A DNA stretch of 58,762 nt from the NCBI GenBank assembly GCA_903851365.1, contig CAINOB010000068.1, forward strand, positions 1 through 58,762, in the 5' to 3' direction. Origin of the DNA: an uncultured Bacteroidota bacterium. GTDB taxonomy: Bacteria > Bacteroidota > Bacteroidia > Bacteroidales > UBA12481. The notes below the pieces were generated by a model, which saw nothing but the letters and a program-made list of their open reading frames with translations, was not told the DNA's origin and did no database searches. Shown one piece after another: positions 48,225-56,464 of this stretch. The first letter of the stretch is position 1. Every line of letters starts with the position of its first letter. A program made the translations under genes and the position numbers.

Positions 48225-49385
48225 CTAATGAAACAATTTAGCCAATTCTGCTTCAAGGTCATTCCCGCGCAGATTGGTCCCGATGATTTTACCGTCCTTA
48301 TCCAAAAGGAAATTGGCCGGGATAGCCTCAACTCCAAATTGCCTAACCACAGGCGAGCTCCAGAATTTCAGATCACTGACATGTATCCAGTTTAACCCGT
48401 CCTGCTTGATGGCTGCTTCCCATTCAGGCTTTGTCTTGTCAAGTGACACCTGGAAAATCTCAAATCCTTTGGTGTGGTATTTGGCATAAGCATTTACCAG
48501 ATTTGGATTTTCACGCCGACAAGGAGAACACCAGCCTGCCCAGAAATCCAGCAGAACGATTTTCCCCCTGAACGAGGAAAGTTTCTGAATATTTCCTGCC
48601 GGATCTGGTAATGAAATCTCAGGAGCTATTGCACCTACCCCTGTTAGCTTTGCCTGCGACTTGGCCAGCTCAATCTGGGGCCTCATAACATTAACATATT
48701 TGTGCAGGTTTAAAACCAGCGCAGATTTGGGGTATTTCTTGTAAAGATGGAGATCAACTTTTTCAAATTGGTCGAAGTCAGTTCTTGGATTTAAAACCTG
48801 CTGCTGACCCAATTGGTTCGAAAGTGCAAGTAAGCTGGCAGGATCCGATGGATGCTTATCAATAAATTCTCTTATAAAAGTTTTCTGCTTCTCCATGAGT
48901 TTCCCATATTCAGTTTGAATCCAGGAGTCAGCCTCAGGATCATTGCCCTTACCCTTTAAATTCTGGTACTGCGTACCCAGGGAGTCCAGCTTATCTGTTG
49001 CTTTGAGTAATTGGCGGTTCATCTCAAGTACCAGGGAGGATTGAGGTGATCCTGTGATTATTATGGTTTGATTAATTTTACCCTTGTCGGCAGTGATAGT
49101 TATCTTTTCTCCCGCCATCGCCATCAGCATAATATATTCTTTTTGTTTATTCCGGAGGAAAAACAACCTTGGATTAGCTGCAGTATCAGTGTATTTAAAG
49201 GAACCATCATCGTCAGTCAGGAAAGTCGATCTCTGCTCCATCGATTTCTCCGTCATTTCTTCAAGTATCAGGGTATCCTTATTTGAACCCGTCAACTTTC
49301 CGTTAATCGTAAAACTTGCCTGTTTTGCACATCCTGTAAAGAGCAAGAGCCCTGCTGCAACTATCTTGAGAGTTTTCAGTTCCAT
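48225..49385 (-). CDS. TlpA-like thioredoxin-fold lipoprotein with DUF4369-type N-terminal domain
   Basis: A 386-residue envelope lipoprotein. The signal peptide ends LLLFTGC with Cys as lipid anchor; a beta-rich DUF4369-like domain (about 25-130, FTINGKLTGSNKDTLILEE), a helical middle and a C-terminal redoxin domain with WCSPC (in FWAGWCSPCRREN) and cis-Pro VEAIPANFLLDKDG follow. It should reduce or exchange disulfides in the periplasm. I chose the ATG at 49385. It is divergent from ribF. Confidence 0.92.
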   Translation of the reverse strand: MELKTLKIVAAGLLLFTGCAKQASFTINGKLTGSNKDTLILEEMTEKSMEQRSTFLTDDDGSFKYTDTAANPRLFFLRNKQKEYIMLMAMAGEKITITADKGKINQTIIITGSPQSSLVLEMNRQLLKATDKLDSLGTQYQNLKGKGNDPEADSWIQTEYGKLMEKQKTFIREFIDKHPSDPASLLALSNQLGQQQVLNPRTDFDQFEKVDLHLYKKYPKSALVLNLHKYVNVMRPQIELAKSQAKLTGVGAIAPEISLPDPAGNIQKLSSFRGKIVLLDFWAGWCSPCRRENPNLVNAYAKYHTKGFEIFQVSLDKTKPEWEAAIKQDGLNWIHVSDLKFWSSPVVRQFGVEAIPANFLLDKDGKIIGTNLRGNDLEAELAKLFH

Positions 49386-49407
49386 CTGAATTAATGATTT
49401 AACGGTC

Positions 49408-49415
49408 AAATGTAT
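49408..49415 (-). promoter_or_regulatory. Candidate -7 box for the TlpA-like gene
   Basis: TACATTTG on the minus strand, 23 bases before the ATG. It lies 12 bases from the TACTTTTG of ribF on the other strand. Confidence 0.35.
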
Positions 49416-49426
49416 TGAAAATTTTT

Positions 49427-49434
49427 ACTTTTGC
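49427..49434 (+). promoter_or_regulatory. Candidate -7 box for ribF
   Basis: TACTTTTG, 16 bases before the ribF GTG, implying a very short leader. No -33 TTTG was found. Confidence 0.35.
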
Positions 49435-49449
49435 TGAAATTTCACCTGC

Positions 49450-50394
49450 GTGCAAGTCCATACCAACCCCAGTGAACTGCAACTTTTCAGGCCCGCTGTT
49501 TCTATCGGAATCTTCGATGGAGTGCATCGCGGACACCAGAATCTTCTTGACAAGGTTAAGGATCTTGCTGCCCATTCACATGCCCAAACCCTGGCAATAA
49601 CTTTTTGGCCTCATCCGAGAATTGTCTTGGGAAAAGCTGGTCCTGATTTTAAATTATTAACCAGTCTCGAAGAAAAAACTGAAATGTTGGGAAGGTTTGG
49701 AATCAACCACTTGCTGGTTGTTCCATTTACTCCTGAGTTTGCCAATCTGTCGGCGCAACAGTTTCTTGATGATTTTTTGGACCGTTATATAAAACCGGGT
49801 GTAATTGTTGTCGGTGATGACCTTCGTTTCGGCGCAGGTGGTTCTGGAAACCTTGAACTTCTGGCAACTTATGGGAAATCACACAATTTCGAAGTCATTA
49901 AACTGGAAACTCACACGGAAAATGAGGACAGGATAAGCTCGACTTTAATACGTAAGCGCCTGATGTCCGGCGATCTGCAATCAGCAAACCAACTGCTGGG
50001 GTACCCATATTTTGTGAGAGGTGAAGTTGCAACAGGTAACCGTATCGGAAATACCATAGGGTTTCCTACGGCCAATATTGAATGCGCAGCCTGCTATAAA
50101 CAAATTCCTTCAGATGGCGTTTATGCTGTAACTGTTGACTGGAATGGAAATTCATATAAAGGCATGCTGAATATTGGTGTGCGCCCAACCATTGAGGATG
50201 ATTCACATAAAACCTTTGAGGTTAATATTTTTGATATGTCGGCGGACTTATATGGTCATTCTCTCAAAGTAAATTTTATTGCCCGCCTTCGCGACGAAAA
50301 AAAATTTAACGGACTTGAGGAGCTTAAGGCACAGTTAGTCCTCGATCGTGAGGCTTCCATATTTGCTATTGAAAATTTTAAAAAATCGATATAA
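49450..50394 (+). CDS. ribF: Bifunctional riboflavin kinase / FAD synthetase
   Basis: A 314-residue enzyme converting riboflavin to FMN and FAD. The N-terminal nucleotidyltransferase has [11 protein letters not shown] and [14 protein letters not shown]; the C-terminal flavokinase has [19 protein letters not shown] and [20 protein letters not shown]. Length is usual. The GTG at 49450 gives the usual MQVHTN...SIGIFDGVH spacing. The ahcY ATG follows after 13 bases. Confidence 0.96.
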   Translation: MQVHTNPSELQLFRPAVSIGIFDGVHRGHQNLLDKVKDLAAHSHAQTLAITFWPHPRIVLGKAGPDFKLLTSLEEKTEMLGRFGINHLLVVPFTPEFANLSAQQFLDDFLDRYIKPGVIVVGDDLRFGAGGSGNLELLATYGKSHNFEVIKLETHTENEDRISSTLIRKRLMSGDLQSANQLLGYPYFVRGEVATGNRIGNTIGFPTANIECAACYKQIPSDGVYAVTVDWNGNSYKGMLNIGVRPTIEDDSHKTFEVNIFDMSADLYGHSLKVNFIARLRDEKKFNGLEELKAQLVLDREASIFAIENFKKSI

Positions 50395-50407
50395 TAATAT
50401 TATAGTC

Positions 50408-51829
50408 ATGATTGCACAAAGCACAACATTCTCAGATTACAAAGTATCCGATATGGCTCTCGCCAGTTGGGGAAGGAAAGAAATCGTTCTGGCAGAAGCA
50501 GAAATGCCCGGACTGATGTCATTACGCAAAAAATACGGTCCGTCAAAACCTTTAGCCGGTGCACGCATAACCGGTTCATTGCACATGACAATACAAACAG
50601 CTGTACTGATTGAAACACTCGCAGAATTAGGGGCTGAAGTAAGATGGGCCTCCTGTAATATTTTTTCAACCCAGGATCACGCTGCGGCTGCTATTGCTGC
50701 TGCTGGCATTCCGGTATTTGCCTGGAAAGGGGAATCTCTTGAAGAATATTGGTGGTGTACTCTGAAAGCCCTGTCATTCCCGGGTGGTAAAGGACCAAAC
50801 CTCATCGTCGACGATGGTGGCGATGCAACAGTAATGGTACATACTGGTGTCGAAATCGAAGCTCATGGGTTGCCTAAGGATGGGAACGCCGATCAGCAGG
50901 AAGATTTTAAAACGCTCATGAATTGTTTAAAGGAAACCTTATCCTCGGAACCGGGAAAATGGACCCGTATGGTTAAGGAAATCAGGGGTGTATCTGAAGA
51001 AACTACTACTGGCGTTCATCGTTTGTATCAAATGCTCCAGGAAGGGAAACTACTCTTTCCGGCAATTAACGTGAACGATTCTGTTACGAAAAGCAAGTTC
51101 GACAACCTCTATGGCTGCCGCGAATCACTTGCTGATGGAATAAAAAGGGCTACAGATATCATGCTCGCAGGAAAAGTTGTCGTTGTTTGCGGTTATGGCG
51201 ATGTCGGAAAAGGTTGTGCCCGGTCGATGAAAAGCTATGGATCAAGAGTAATTGTCACTGAAATCGATCCAATCTGTGCACTTCAGGCTGCCATGGAAGG
51301 GTTCGAGGTCAAGACGGTTGAGGATTCACTTCAGGAAGGTGATATATATGTTACCACAACCGGTAACCTGGATATCATCACCTATGATCATATGCTGAAA
51401 ATGAAAGATAAAGCCATCGTTTGCAATATCGGCCATTTTGATAATGAAATCCAGGTCTCGAAATTAGATTCGACGGCTGGTATGAAAAAACTCAATATTA
51501 AGCCACAGGTCGATCAGTATACCTTTCCCGATGGGCATTCGATCATTCTTCTCGCTGAAGGAAGATTAGTCAATCTTGGCTGTGCAACCGGACATCCAAG
51601 TTTTGTAATGAGCAACTCCTTTACAAATCAAACCCTGGCTCAGATGGAACTTTGGCAGAAAGATTTTGAACTTGGGGTATACCGCTTACCAAAACACCTG
51701 GACGAAGAAGTTGCCCGGTTGCATCTCGAACACGTTGGTGTGAAACTGACCATACTCACCGATGAACAGGCGAGTTATATTGCTGTACCTAAGGAAGGTC
51801 CGTATAAGCCCGACCACTACCGTTATTAG
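50408..51829 (+). CDS. ahcY: Adenosylhomocysteinase
   Basis: A 473-residue NAD-dependent hydrolase splitting S-adenosylhomocysteine to adenosine and homocysteine in the methyl cycle. [37 protein letters not shown], the NAD motif [31 protein letters not shown] and the C-terminal KPDHYRY are all present. I chose the ATG at 50408, as the longer reading frame begins inside ribF. It is convergent with the Rieske-like lipoprotein gene, with three bases between the stops. Confidence 0.98.
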   Translation: MIAQSTTFSDYKVSDMALASWGRKEIVLAEAEMPGLMSLRKKYGPSKPLAGARITGSLHMTIQTAVLIETLAELGAEVRWASCNIFSTQDHAAAAIAAAGIPVFAWKGESLEEYWWCTLKALSFPGGKGPNLIVDDGGDATVMVHTGVEIEAHGLPKDGNADQQEDFKTLMNCLKETLSSEPGKWTRMVKEIRGVSEETTTGVHRLYQMLQEGKLLFPAINVNDSVTKSKFDNLYGCRESLADGIKRATDIMLAGKVVVVCGYGDVGKGCARSMKSYGSRVIVTEIDPICALQAAMEGFEVKTVEDSLQEGDIYVTTTGNLDIITYDHMLKMKDKAIVCNIGHFDNEIQVSKLDSTAGMKKLNIKPQVDQYTFPDGHSIILLAEGRLVNLGCATGHPSFVMSNSFTNQTLAQMELWQKDFELGVYRLPKHLDEEVARLHLEHVGVKLTILTDEQASYIAVPKEGPYKPDHYRY

Positions 51830-51832
51830 TCA

Positions 51833-52273
51833 TTAATTGTATATCCGGACTGTGCTGATGGTCAGTGAAGTAGTGTATTCCTTCAGTGGCCATCTGGCAG
51901 GTCCCTTGGCTACCATGCCATCCCAGATAGAGAATTTTGATCCGCAGCAGGGGCAAACCAGGTAAAAGCCGGTTGAGTCGACCGCAACTTTACAAGTCCC
52001 TAACGGTTCATTGGGGCAGGTGAGATCCAGCGCAACGAAATCATCAGTTTCTCCCAGTGTCCGCCTATATAATATTATACCCTCATTCCCCTCATTTGGC
52101 AGTAGCAGGTAACTACCTGGAACCCTGAGATTATTGTTTGAAGGATTGTTCAGGTATACCGTATAATTAACATATACATAAGGTATAGGAACCTGCTTTT
52201 CTTTGTTACAGGAGGAAGCTGTCAACATAAGTAGGAAAATGCCTGTAAAGTATATGATTGATTTATAGCTCAT
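51833..52273 (-). CDS. Lipoprotein with Rieske-like domain, four-Cys variant
   Basis: A 146-residue secreted lipoprotein (signal ending LTASSC). The C-terminal half has the Rieske-like pattern DLTCPNEPLGTCKV ... LVCPCCGSKFSIWDGMVAKGPARWPL, but the two histidines of the CxH...CxxH cluster site are not there: cysteines sit in CPNEPLGTC and CPCC. It may bind zinc or a four-Cys iron centre, or nothing. Similar small lipoproteins are common in Bacteroidota, with unknown function. I chose the ATG at 52273; a clear minus-strand promoter lies upstream. Confidence 0.8.
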   Translation of the reverse strand: MSYKSIIYFTGIFLLMLTASSCNKEKQVPIPYVYVNYTVYLNNPSNNNLRVPGSYLLLPNEGNEGIILYRRTLGETDDFVALDLTCPNEPLGTCKVAVDSTGFYLVCPCCGSKFSIWDGMVAKGPARWPLKEYTTSLTISTVRIYN

Positions 52274-52310
52274 AATCAAAATTGTTATATCGAAATTAAC
52301 GTTTATAACA

Positions 52311-52339
52311 CAAATTTATTTTTTTTGCATGATATTCAA
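52311..52339 (-). promoter_or_regulatory. Promoter for the Rieske-like lipoprotein gene
   Basis: TTG (52339-52337), an 18-base gap, then TAAATTTG (52318-52311) on the minus strand. It interleaves with the plus-strand promoter at 52324-52355. Confidence 0.55.
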
Positions 52340-52355
52340 GAAAGATATAAATTTG
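52324..52355 (+). promoter_or_regulatory. Strong plus-strand promoter 440 bases before the receptor gene
   Basis: TTTG (52324-52327), a 20-base gap, then TAAATTTG (52348-52355), a perfect match to the Bacteroidota promoter. The transcription start would be near 52358-52362, where ATGATG occurs. Confidence 0.65.
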
Positions 52356-52703
52356 TCATGATGGATAAAGGAATCGATACCCTTGCAAAAATTTCAATTG
52401 GGATAACCCCTGACAGCCAATCAGGCTCCCAATACGGTTCCTATCTGTCAAGTCCCCAAGTTATTTATTAAACCCGTTGATTTCCAATGGAATGAGCTTG
52501 ACCTTAGTGAGGTACTCTACCCAAAAAGTTCTTTCAATGACCTTGGCTACAGCGACGACGCCGGTTAAAAATGATCGGCCAGGCTGCTCGGCGAAGTTCT
52601 TGAGGATCAACCTTAAGACCTTCGATCAGCGCGGTTTATTTAGTGTTTTACGACTGGAAGTATGTTTAATGACAGTATAAACTGTTTTTTTTAAACGAAA
52701 GTG

Positions 52704-52735
52704 TTGGCGATTTATTATGAGAATGTATACATTTA
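52704..52735 (+). promoter_or_regulatory. Weak proximal promoter for the receptor gene
   Basis: TTG (52704-52706), a 21-base gap, then TACATTTA (52728-52735), one base off consensus. It would give a leader of about 55 bases. Confidence 0.35.
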
Positions 52736-52792
52736 CGAACTTCTATCGAGAGGTAGAACGATATTGCAGTAACTAATATCAAAATTCTGATT

Positions 52793-55700
52793 ATGTTTCG
52801 AAGAATACTCCTTGTAGTTTTAGCCGTTGTGTTAGCTAACGGCGTTTTCGGCCAATCAGGTACCCTCAAGGGTAAAGTGGTTGACAAGTCCACAGGAGAG
52901 GCAATTCCATTTGCAGCAGTTGTTATAGTTTCCAAACCAGGTGAGCCTACGGTTGTGGGCACGGCATCTGATATCGATGGGAACTATACACTAAAACCGA
53001 TTCCGGCAGGTAAATGGTGTCTCATGGTTCAAGTGGTGGGCTATAACACCCTCCAGATTGACAATGTGATTGTTAAGGCTGATAAGATTGACATGCAGAA
53101 CTATGCATTGATGCCCAAAACCCAACAAATCGCAGAGGTTCAGGTAGTTGCCTACAAAGTCCCTCTGATCGATAAGGACAACACCCAGACCGGTGAAACG
53201 GTGACGGCCGATGACATCGAAAAGATGCCTGGCCGTTCAGTCATGCAGGTGGCCTCCACTGTGGCAGGGGTTTCTTCCCGTGATGGAAACGGGGTGGGGA
53301 ACATTCGTGGTGCTCGTGGCGGTAATACCATCTTTGTCGACGGTATCCGCGTATCGAACTCCAGTTTGAACATCCCGAAATCAGCGCAGGAACAGGTTCA
53401 GGTTATTACCGGGGGTATGTCAGCCAAGTATGGTGACGTAACCGGGGGTGTTGTTAGTATCACAACTAAAAACGCTGCAGCTTCGTTGTACGGATCTGTC
53501 GATTTTGAAACTTCTGAATTGATTTCAAGAGGCCGGTCCACTTTGGGCAACTTCACCCTCTCGGGTCCAATGATCAAAGTAAAACAGGCTGATGGAAAAA
53601 AACGTACCCTGGTTGGATTCTTCCTCTCAGGTGATATTAATTACGATCGTAACCCTGGCCATTTTGATAACTGGTGGTATGATTTTAATCGCGTTAAACT
53701 TGACGTAAGGGATCGACTGGTTGCACAACCTGTTATTCCTAACGTTTCAGGTGTTGTGCAGTATGCTGCCAACTATCTGGATACGTCAGCTTTTGAAAAA
53801 GTGAAGTACCAAACCGATTACTGGTCCTATGGTGCAAACTTTGCCCCAAAAATCACATTCAACTTCTCACAAAATACCGATCTTACCCTTGGTGGTATGT
53901 TCGAATATAATAATGGTGTCGGAGCAAGTTTTGGCAACTCACTGTTTAACTGGCAGAACAACTCTACCAGTAATGGTTACAGCTGGAGGGCTTGGGCTCG
54001 TTTTACCCAGAGATTCACTGACAGGCTGGCTTCAAAAGAAGAGAAATCTTCTTCCCTGATTAAAAATGCCTACTATCAGATTCAGGGTCAGATTGAAAGA
54101 AGCAAGGGCTGGAGTGGATTATCACAGCGTCATGGCTTCAATATGTGGGATTACGGCTATATTGGTAAATTCCAAACTTCACAGGTAAGAACCTATGAAT
54201 ATACCGATACCGTTTCTGGTTATCCTAACGGTGTTTGGAGAATGAACGCTTGGAAAGATGTACTCTATAAATTTACCCCAAGCGATAAAAACCCGGAACT
54301 GGCTGCTGTTACCTCACAGTATTATAACTCATACGACAATCCTGTCGGACACTATGAAAACTATAGTCAGGTTCAGGGCGGCGGCGGCTTGCTTAACGGA
54401 CAAAACCTCGGTTCAGTTTATGGCATCTTCAGTTTGCCGGGAGCTCAGGTTGGAGGTTATGGTCTCTACGACAATACCACCTTCCGTATCACCGCAGCTG
54501 GTTCTGCTGACATTAAAAACCATGAGATTTCATTCGGATTTGAATTTGAACAAAATGATAACCGGGGTTGGAGCGTAAATGCCATGGGCCTTTGGACCAT
54601 AGCACGCCAGTTAACCAACAAGCATATAACCGATCTGGAAACTTCAAAACCAATTCCAGTCTATGATGCTACCGGTGTATTCCAGGATACAATTAACTAT
54701 AACAGATTCTACGCTTCAAGTTATCAGGCTACTTTCGATGCCAATCTTCGCAAGCACCTTGGCCTGGCAGTTGATGGTACTGATTTTATCGACTTGAATG
54801 CAATTGATCCAAGCGAATTAAGTATTAACTATTTCAGCCCTGATGAACTTCTTAATAATGGTAGTTCACTCGTTTCCTATCGTGGTTATGACCCCTATGG
54901 AAACCGTCTGACTACCAAACCGACTTTCGAAGACTTCTTTACAGCTAAAAACCCTGATGGTACCTATAAGCGCGAGATTGGTTCAAACCAACCAATTTAT
55001 GCAGCAGGTTATATTCAGGATAAATTTGCCTTTAATGACCTTATCTTTAACGTTGGCCTCCGGGTTGACCGGTATGACCTGAACCAAAAGGTTCTGACTG
55101 ACCCATATAGCCTCTATGCAACTAAAAAGGTCAGCGACGTTCCAGGAAGCATGAACCCTTCAGGATCACATCCTTCCAACATGGGCGAAAATTATGTTGT
55201 ATATGTTGATGATGTAAACGATCCTTCAACAATCAACGGTTATCGTAATGGAAGCACATGGTACAATGCTTATGGTGTTGAAATTCAGGACCCGGCTGTC
55301 ATTGCCGCTTCCACTGGAGTTGCTCCATATTTAGTTAACCCGACTCAGGCTCAATACAGGGAAATTACTGCAGATGCTTTCTCGGATTATTCACCGCAAG
55401 TATCTGTGATGCCTCGTATTGCTTTTTCCTTCCCGATTTCTGATGAAGCTTTGTTTTTTGCACACTACGATATTCTTACCAGTCGTCCAGGTGGTACTTT
55501 CGATCCGACCAGCTGGTTCTATCTGGCAAATAACCCGGGTGCAAATATCACAAACCCGAATATGAAGCCGCAGAAAACCATTGACTATGAATTGGGATTC
55601 CAGCAGAGGTTAACCAACTCATCTTCCTTGAAATTAGCTGCTTACTATCGTGAACAACGCGATATGGCACAGGCTATCAGGATTTTGGGTGCTTATCCAG

Positions 55701-56437
55701 TTGATTATTTCACACAGGGTAACATCGACTTTGGAACTGCAAAAGGTTTATCGATTTCTTATGATCTCCGTAGAACTGGCAATATTACTTTACGTGCCAA
55801 CTACACCCTCGGATTCTCTTCAGCAACTGGTTCAAGCGAAGGTGAAATGCTTGCTTTGCTTCGTACCAAGCAGCCAAACCTCAGAATTTTGGCACCGACC
55901 GATTGGGATCAGCGTCATAAATTCAACCTTAGTTTGGATTACCGGTATTTCGATGGTAAAGATTATAATGGACCAAAATTATTCGGTAAAGACATTTTGG
56001 CTAATTCAGGAGCTAACTTCACCGTAATTTCTGGTTCAGGTTATCCTTACTCGAAAACCTTAGGTGTTCTCGAGAATGGATTGAAAGGTTCGAAGAACGG
56101 TTCACGTATGCCTTGGACAACTAACGTGAAAATGCGTATCGACAAAGATTTCTCTCTGAATTTTAAGAAGAATGGCAATCAGAGCCGCAAAAGCATGGTA
56201 TTGAATGTCTATCTCGATGTTGACAACCTTCTGAACACCATGAACGTTTCGGGTGTCTATTCCGCAACTGGCGATCCACTTGATAACGGATACCTGGCTT
56301 CTCCGAAAACACAGCAGGCGATCAGTACACAGTTAGACCCGGAATCATACAAGATGTACTACAATATGATGTTACTGAACGGTGCTGGTTATATGGCCCC
56401 GCGTAGTATGCGCATTGGTTGTTCACTGAACTTTTAA
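52793..56437 (+). CDS. TonB-dependent outer-membrane receptor with CarboxypepD_reg-like domain
   Basis: A 1214-residue outer-membrane protein. A signal peptide (ending NGVFGQ) leads to a carboxypeptidase-regulatory-like beta-sandwich (about 22-110: GTLKGKVVDKSTGEAIPFAAV, DIDGNYTLKPIPAG), then the plug (about 135-230: IEKMPGRSVMQVASTVAGVSSRD, NTIFVDGIRVSN, EQVQVITGGMSAKYGDVTGGVVSITTK) and a large 22-strand barrel ending in an aromatic-rich strand (SMRIGCSLNF). The layout is that of SusC-like or Oar-like receptors. No SusD gene is adjacent; instead a large secreted protein follows after 27 bases, closer to the Oar-type or T9SS-associated arrangement. Confidence 0.93.
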   Translation: MFRRILLVVLAVVLANGVFGQSGTLKGKVVDKSTGEAIPFAAVVIVSKPGEPTVVGTASDIDGNYTLKPIPAGKWCLMVQVVGYNTLQIDNVIVKADKIDMQNYALMPKTQQIAEVQVVAYKVPLIDKDNTQTGETVTADDIEKMPGRSVMQVASTVAGVSSRDGNGVGNIRGARGGNTIFVDGIRVSNSSLNIPKSAQEQVQVITGGMSAKYGDVTGGVVSITTKNAAASLYGSVDFETSELISRGRSTLGNFTLSGPMIKVKQADGKKRTLVGFFLSGDINYDRNPGHFDNWWYDFNRVKLDVRDRLVAQPVIPNVSGVVQYAANYLDTSAFEKVKYQTDYWSYGANFAPKITFNFSQNTDLTLGGMFEYNNGVGASFGNSLFNWQNNSTSNGYSWRAWARFTQRFTDRLASKEEKSSSLIKNAYYQIQGQIERSKGWSGLSQRHGFNMWDYGYIGKFQTSQVRTYEYTDTVSGYPNGVWRMNAWKDVLYKFTPSDKNPELAAVTSQYYNSYDNPVGHYENYSQVQGGGGLLNGQNLGSVYGIFSLPGAQVGGYGLYDNTTFRITAAGSADIKNHEISFGFEFEQNDNRGWSVNAMGLWTIARQLTNKHITDLETSKPIPVYDATGVFQDTINYNRFYASSYQATFDANLRKHLGLAVDGTDFIDLNAIDPSELSINYFSPDELLNNGSSLVSYRGYDPYGNRLTTKPTFEDFFTAKNPDGTYKREIGSNQPIYAAGYIQDKFAFNDLIFNVGLRVDRYDLNQKVLTDPYSLYATKKVSDVPGSMNPSGSHPSNMGENYVVYVDDVNDPSTINGYRNGSTWYNAYGVEIQDPAVIAASTGVAPYLVNPTQAQYREITADAFSDYSPQVSVMPRIAFSFPISDEALFFAHYDILTSRPGGTFDPTSWFYLANNPGANITNPNMKPQKTIDYELGFQQRLTNSSSLKLAAYYREQRDMAQAIRILGAYPVDYFTQGNIDFGTAKGLSISYDLRRTGNITLRANYTLGFSSATGSSEGEMLALLRTKQPNLRILAPTDWDQRHKFNLSLDYRYFDGKDYNGPKLFGKDILANSGANFTVISGSGYPYSKTLGVLENGLKGSKNGSRMPWTTNVKMRIDKDFSLNFKKNGNQSRKSMVLNVYLDVDNLLNTMNVSGVYSATGDPLDNGYLASPKTQQAISTQLDPESYKMYYNMMLLNGAGYMAPRSMRIGCSLNF

Positions 56438-56464
56438 CCGGTTTAACCTTAACAGATCAAAACC

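Larger units (their letters stand above)
52280..52792. other. 513-base gene-poor leader upstream of the TonB-dependent receptor
   Basis: No convincing conserved gene is present. The region contains two interleaved divergent promoters near its left end, a 37-codon frame starting at the predicted transcription start (52358-52471), a 67-codon plus-strand frame (52477-52680), and an overlapping minus-strand frame (about 52645-52469) whose composition looks protein-like (LRLILKNFAEQPGRSF, KVIERTFWVEYLTKVK). I recognise none of them. It could be the decayed remnant of a gene, a regulatory leader RNA, or both. A hairpin (52741-52758) lies 34 bases before the receptor ATG. Confidence 0.5.

Noticed and set aside
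52477-52680. A 67-codon plus-strand frame before the receptor gene
   Set aside because: No recognisable family, no ribosome site, and a minus-strand frame over the same bases looks equally protein-like. It is left as unassigned leader.
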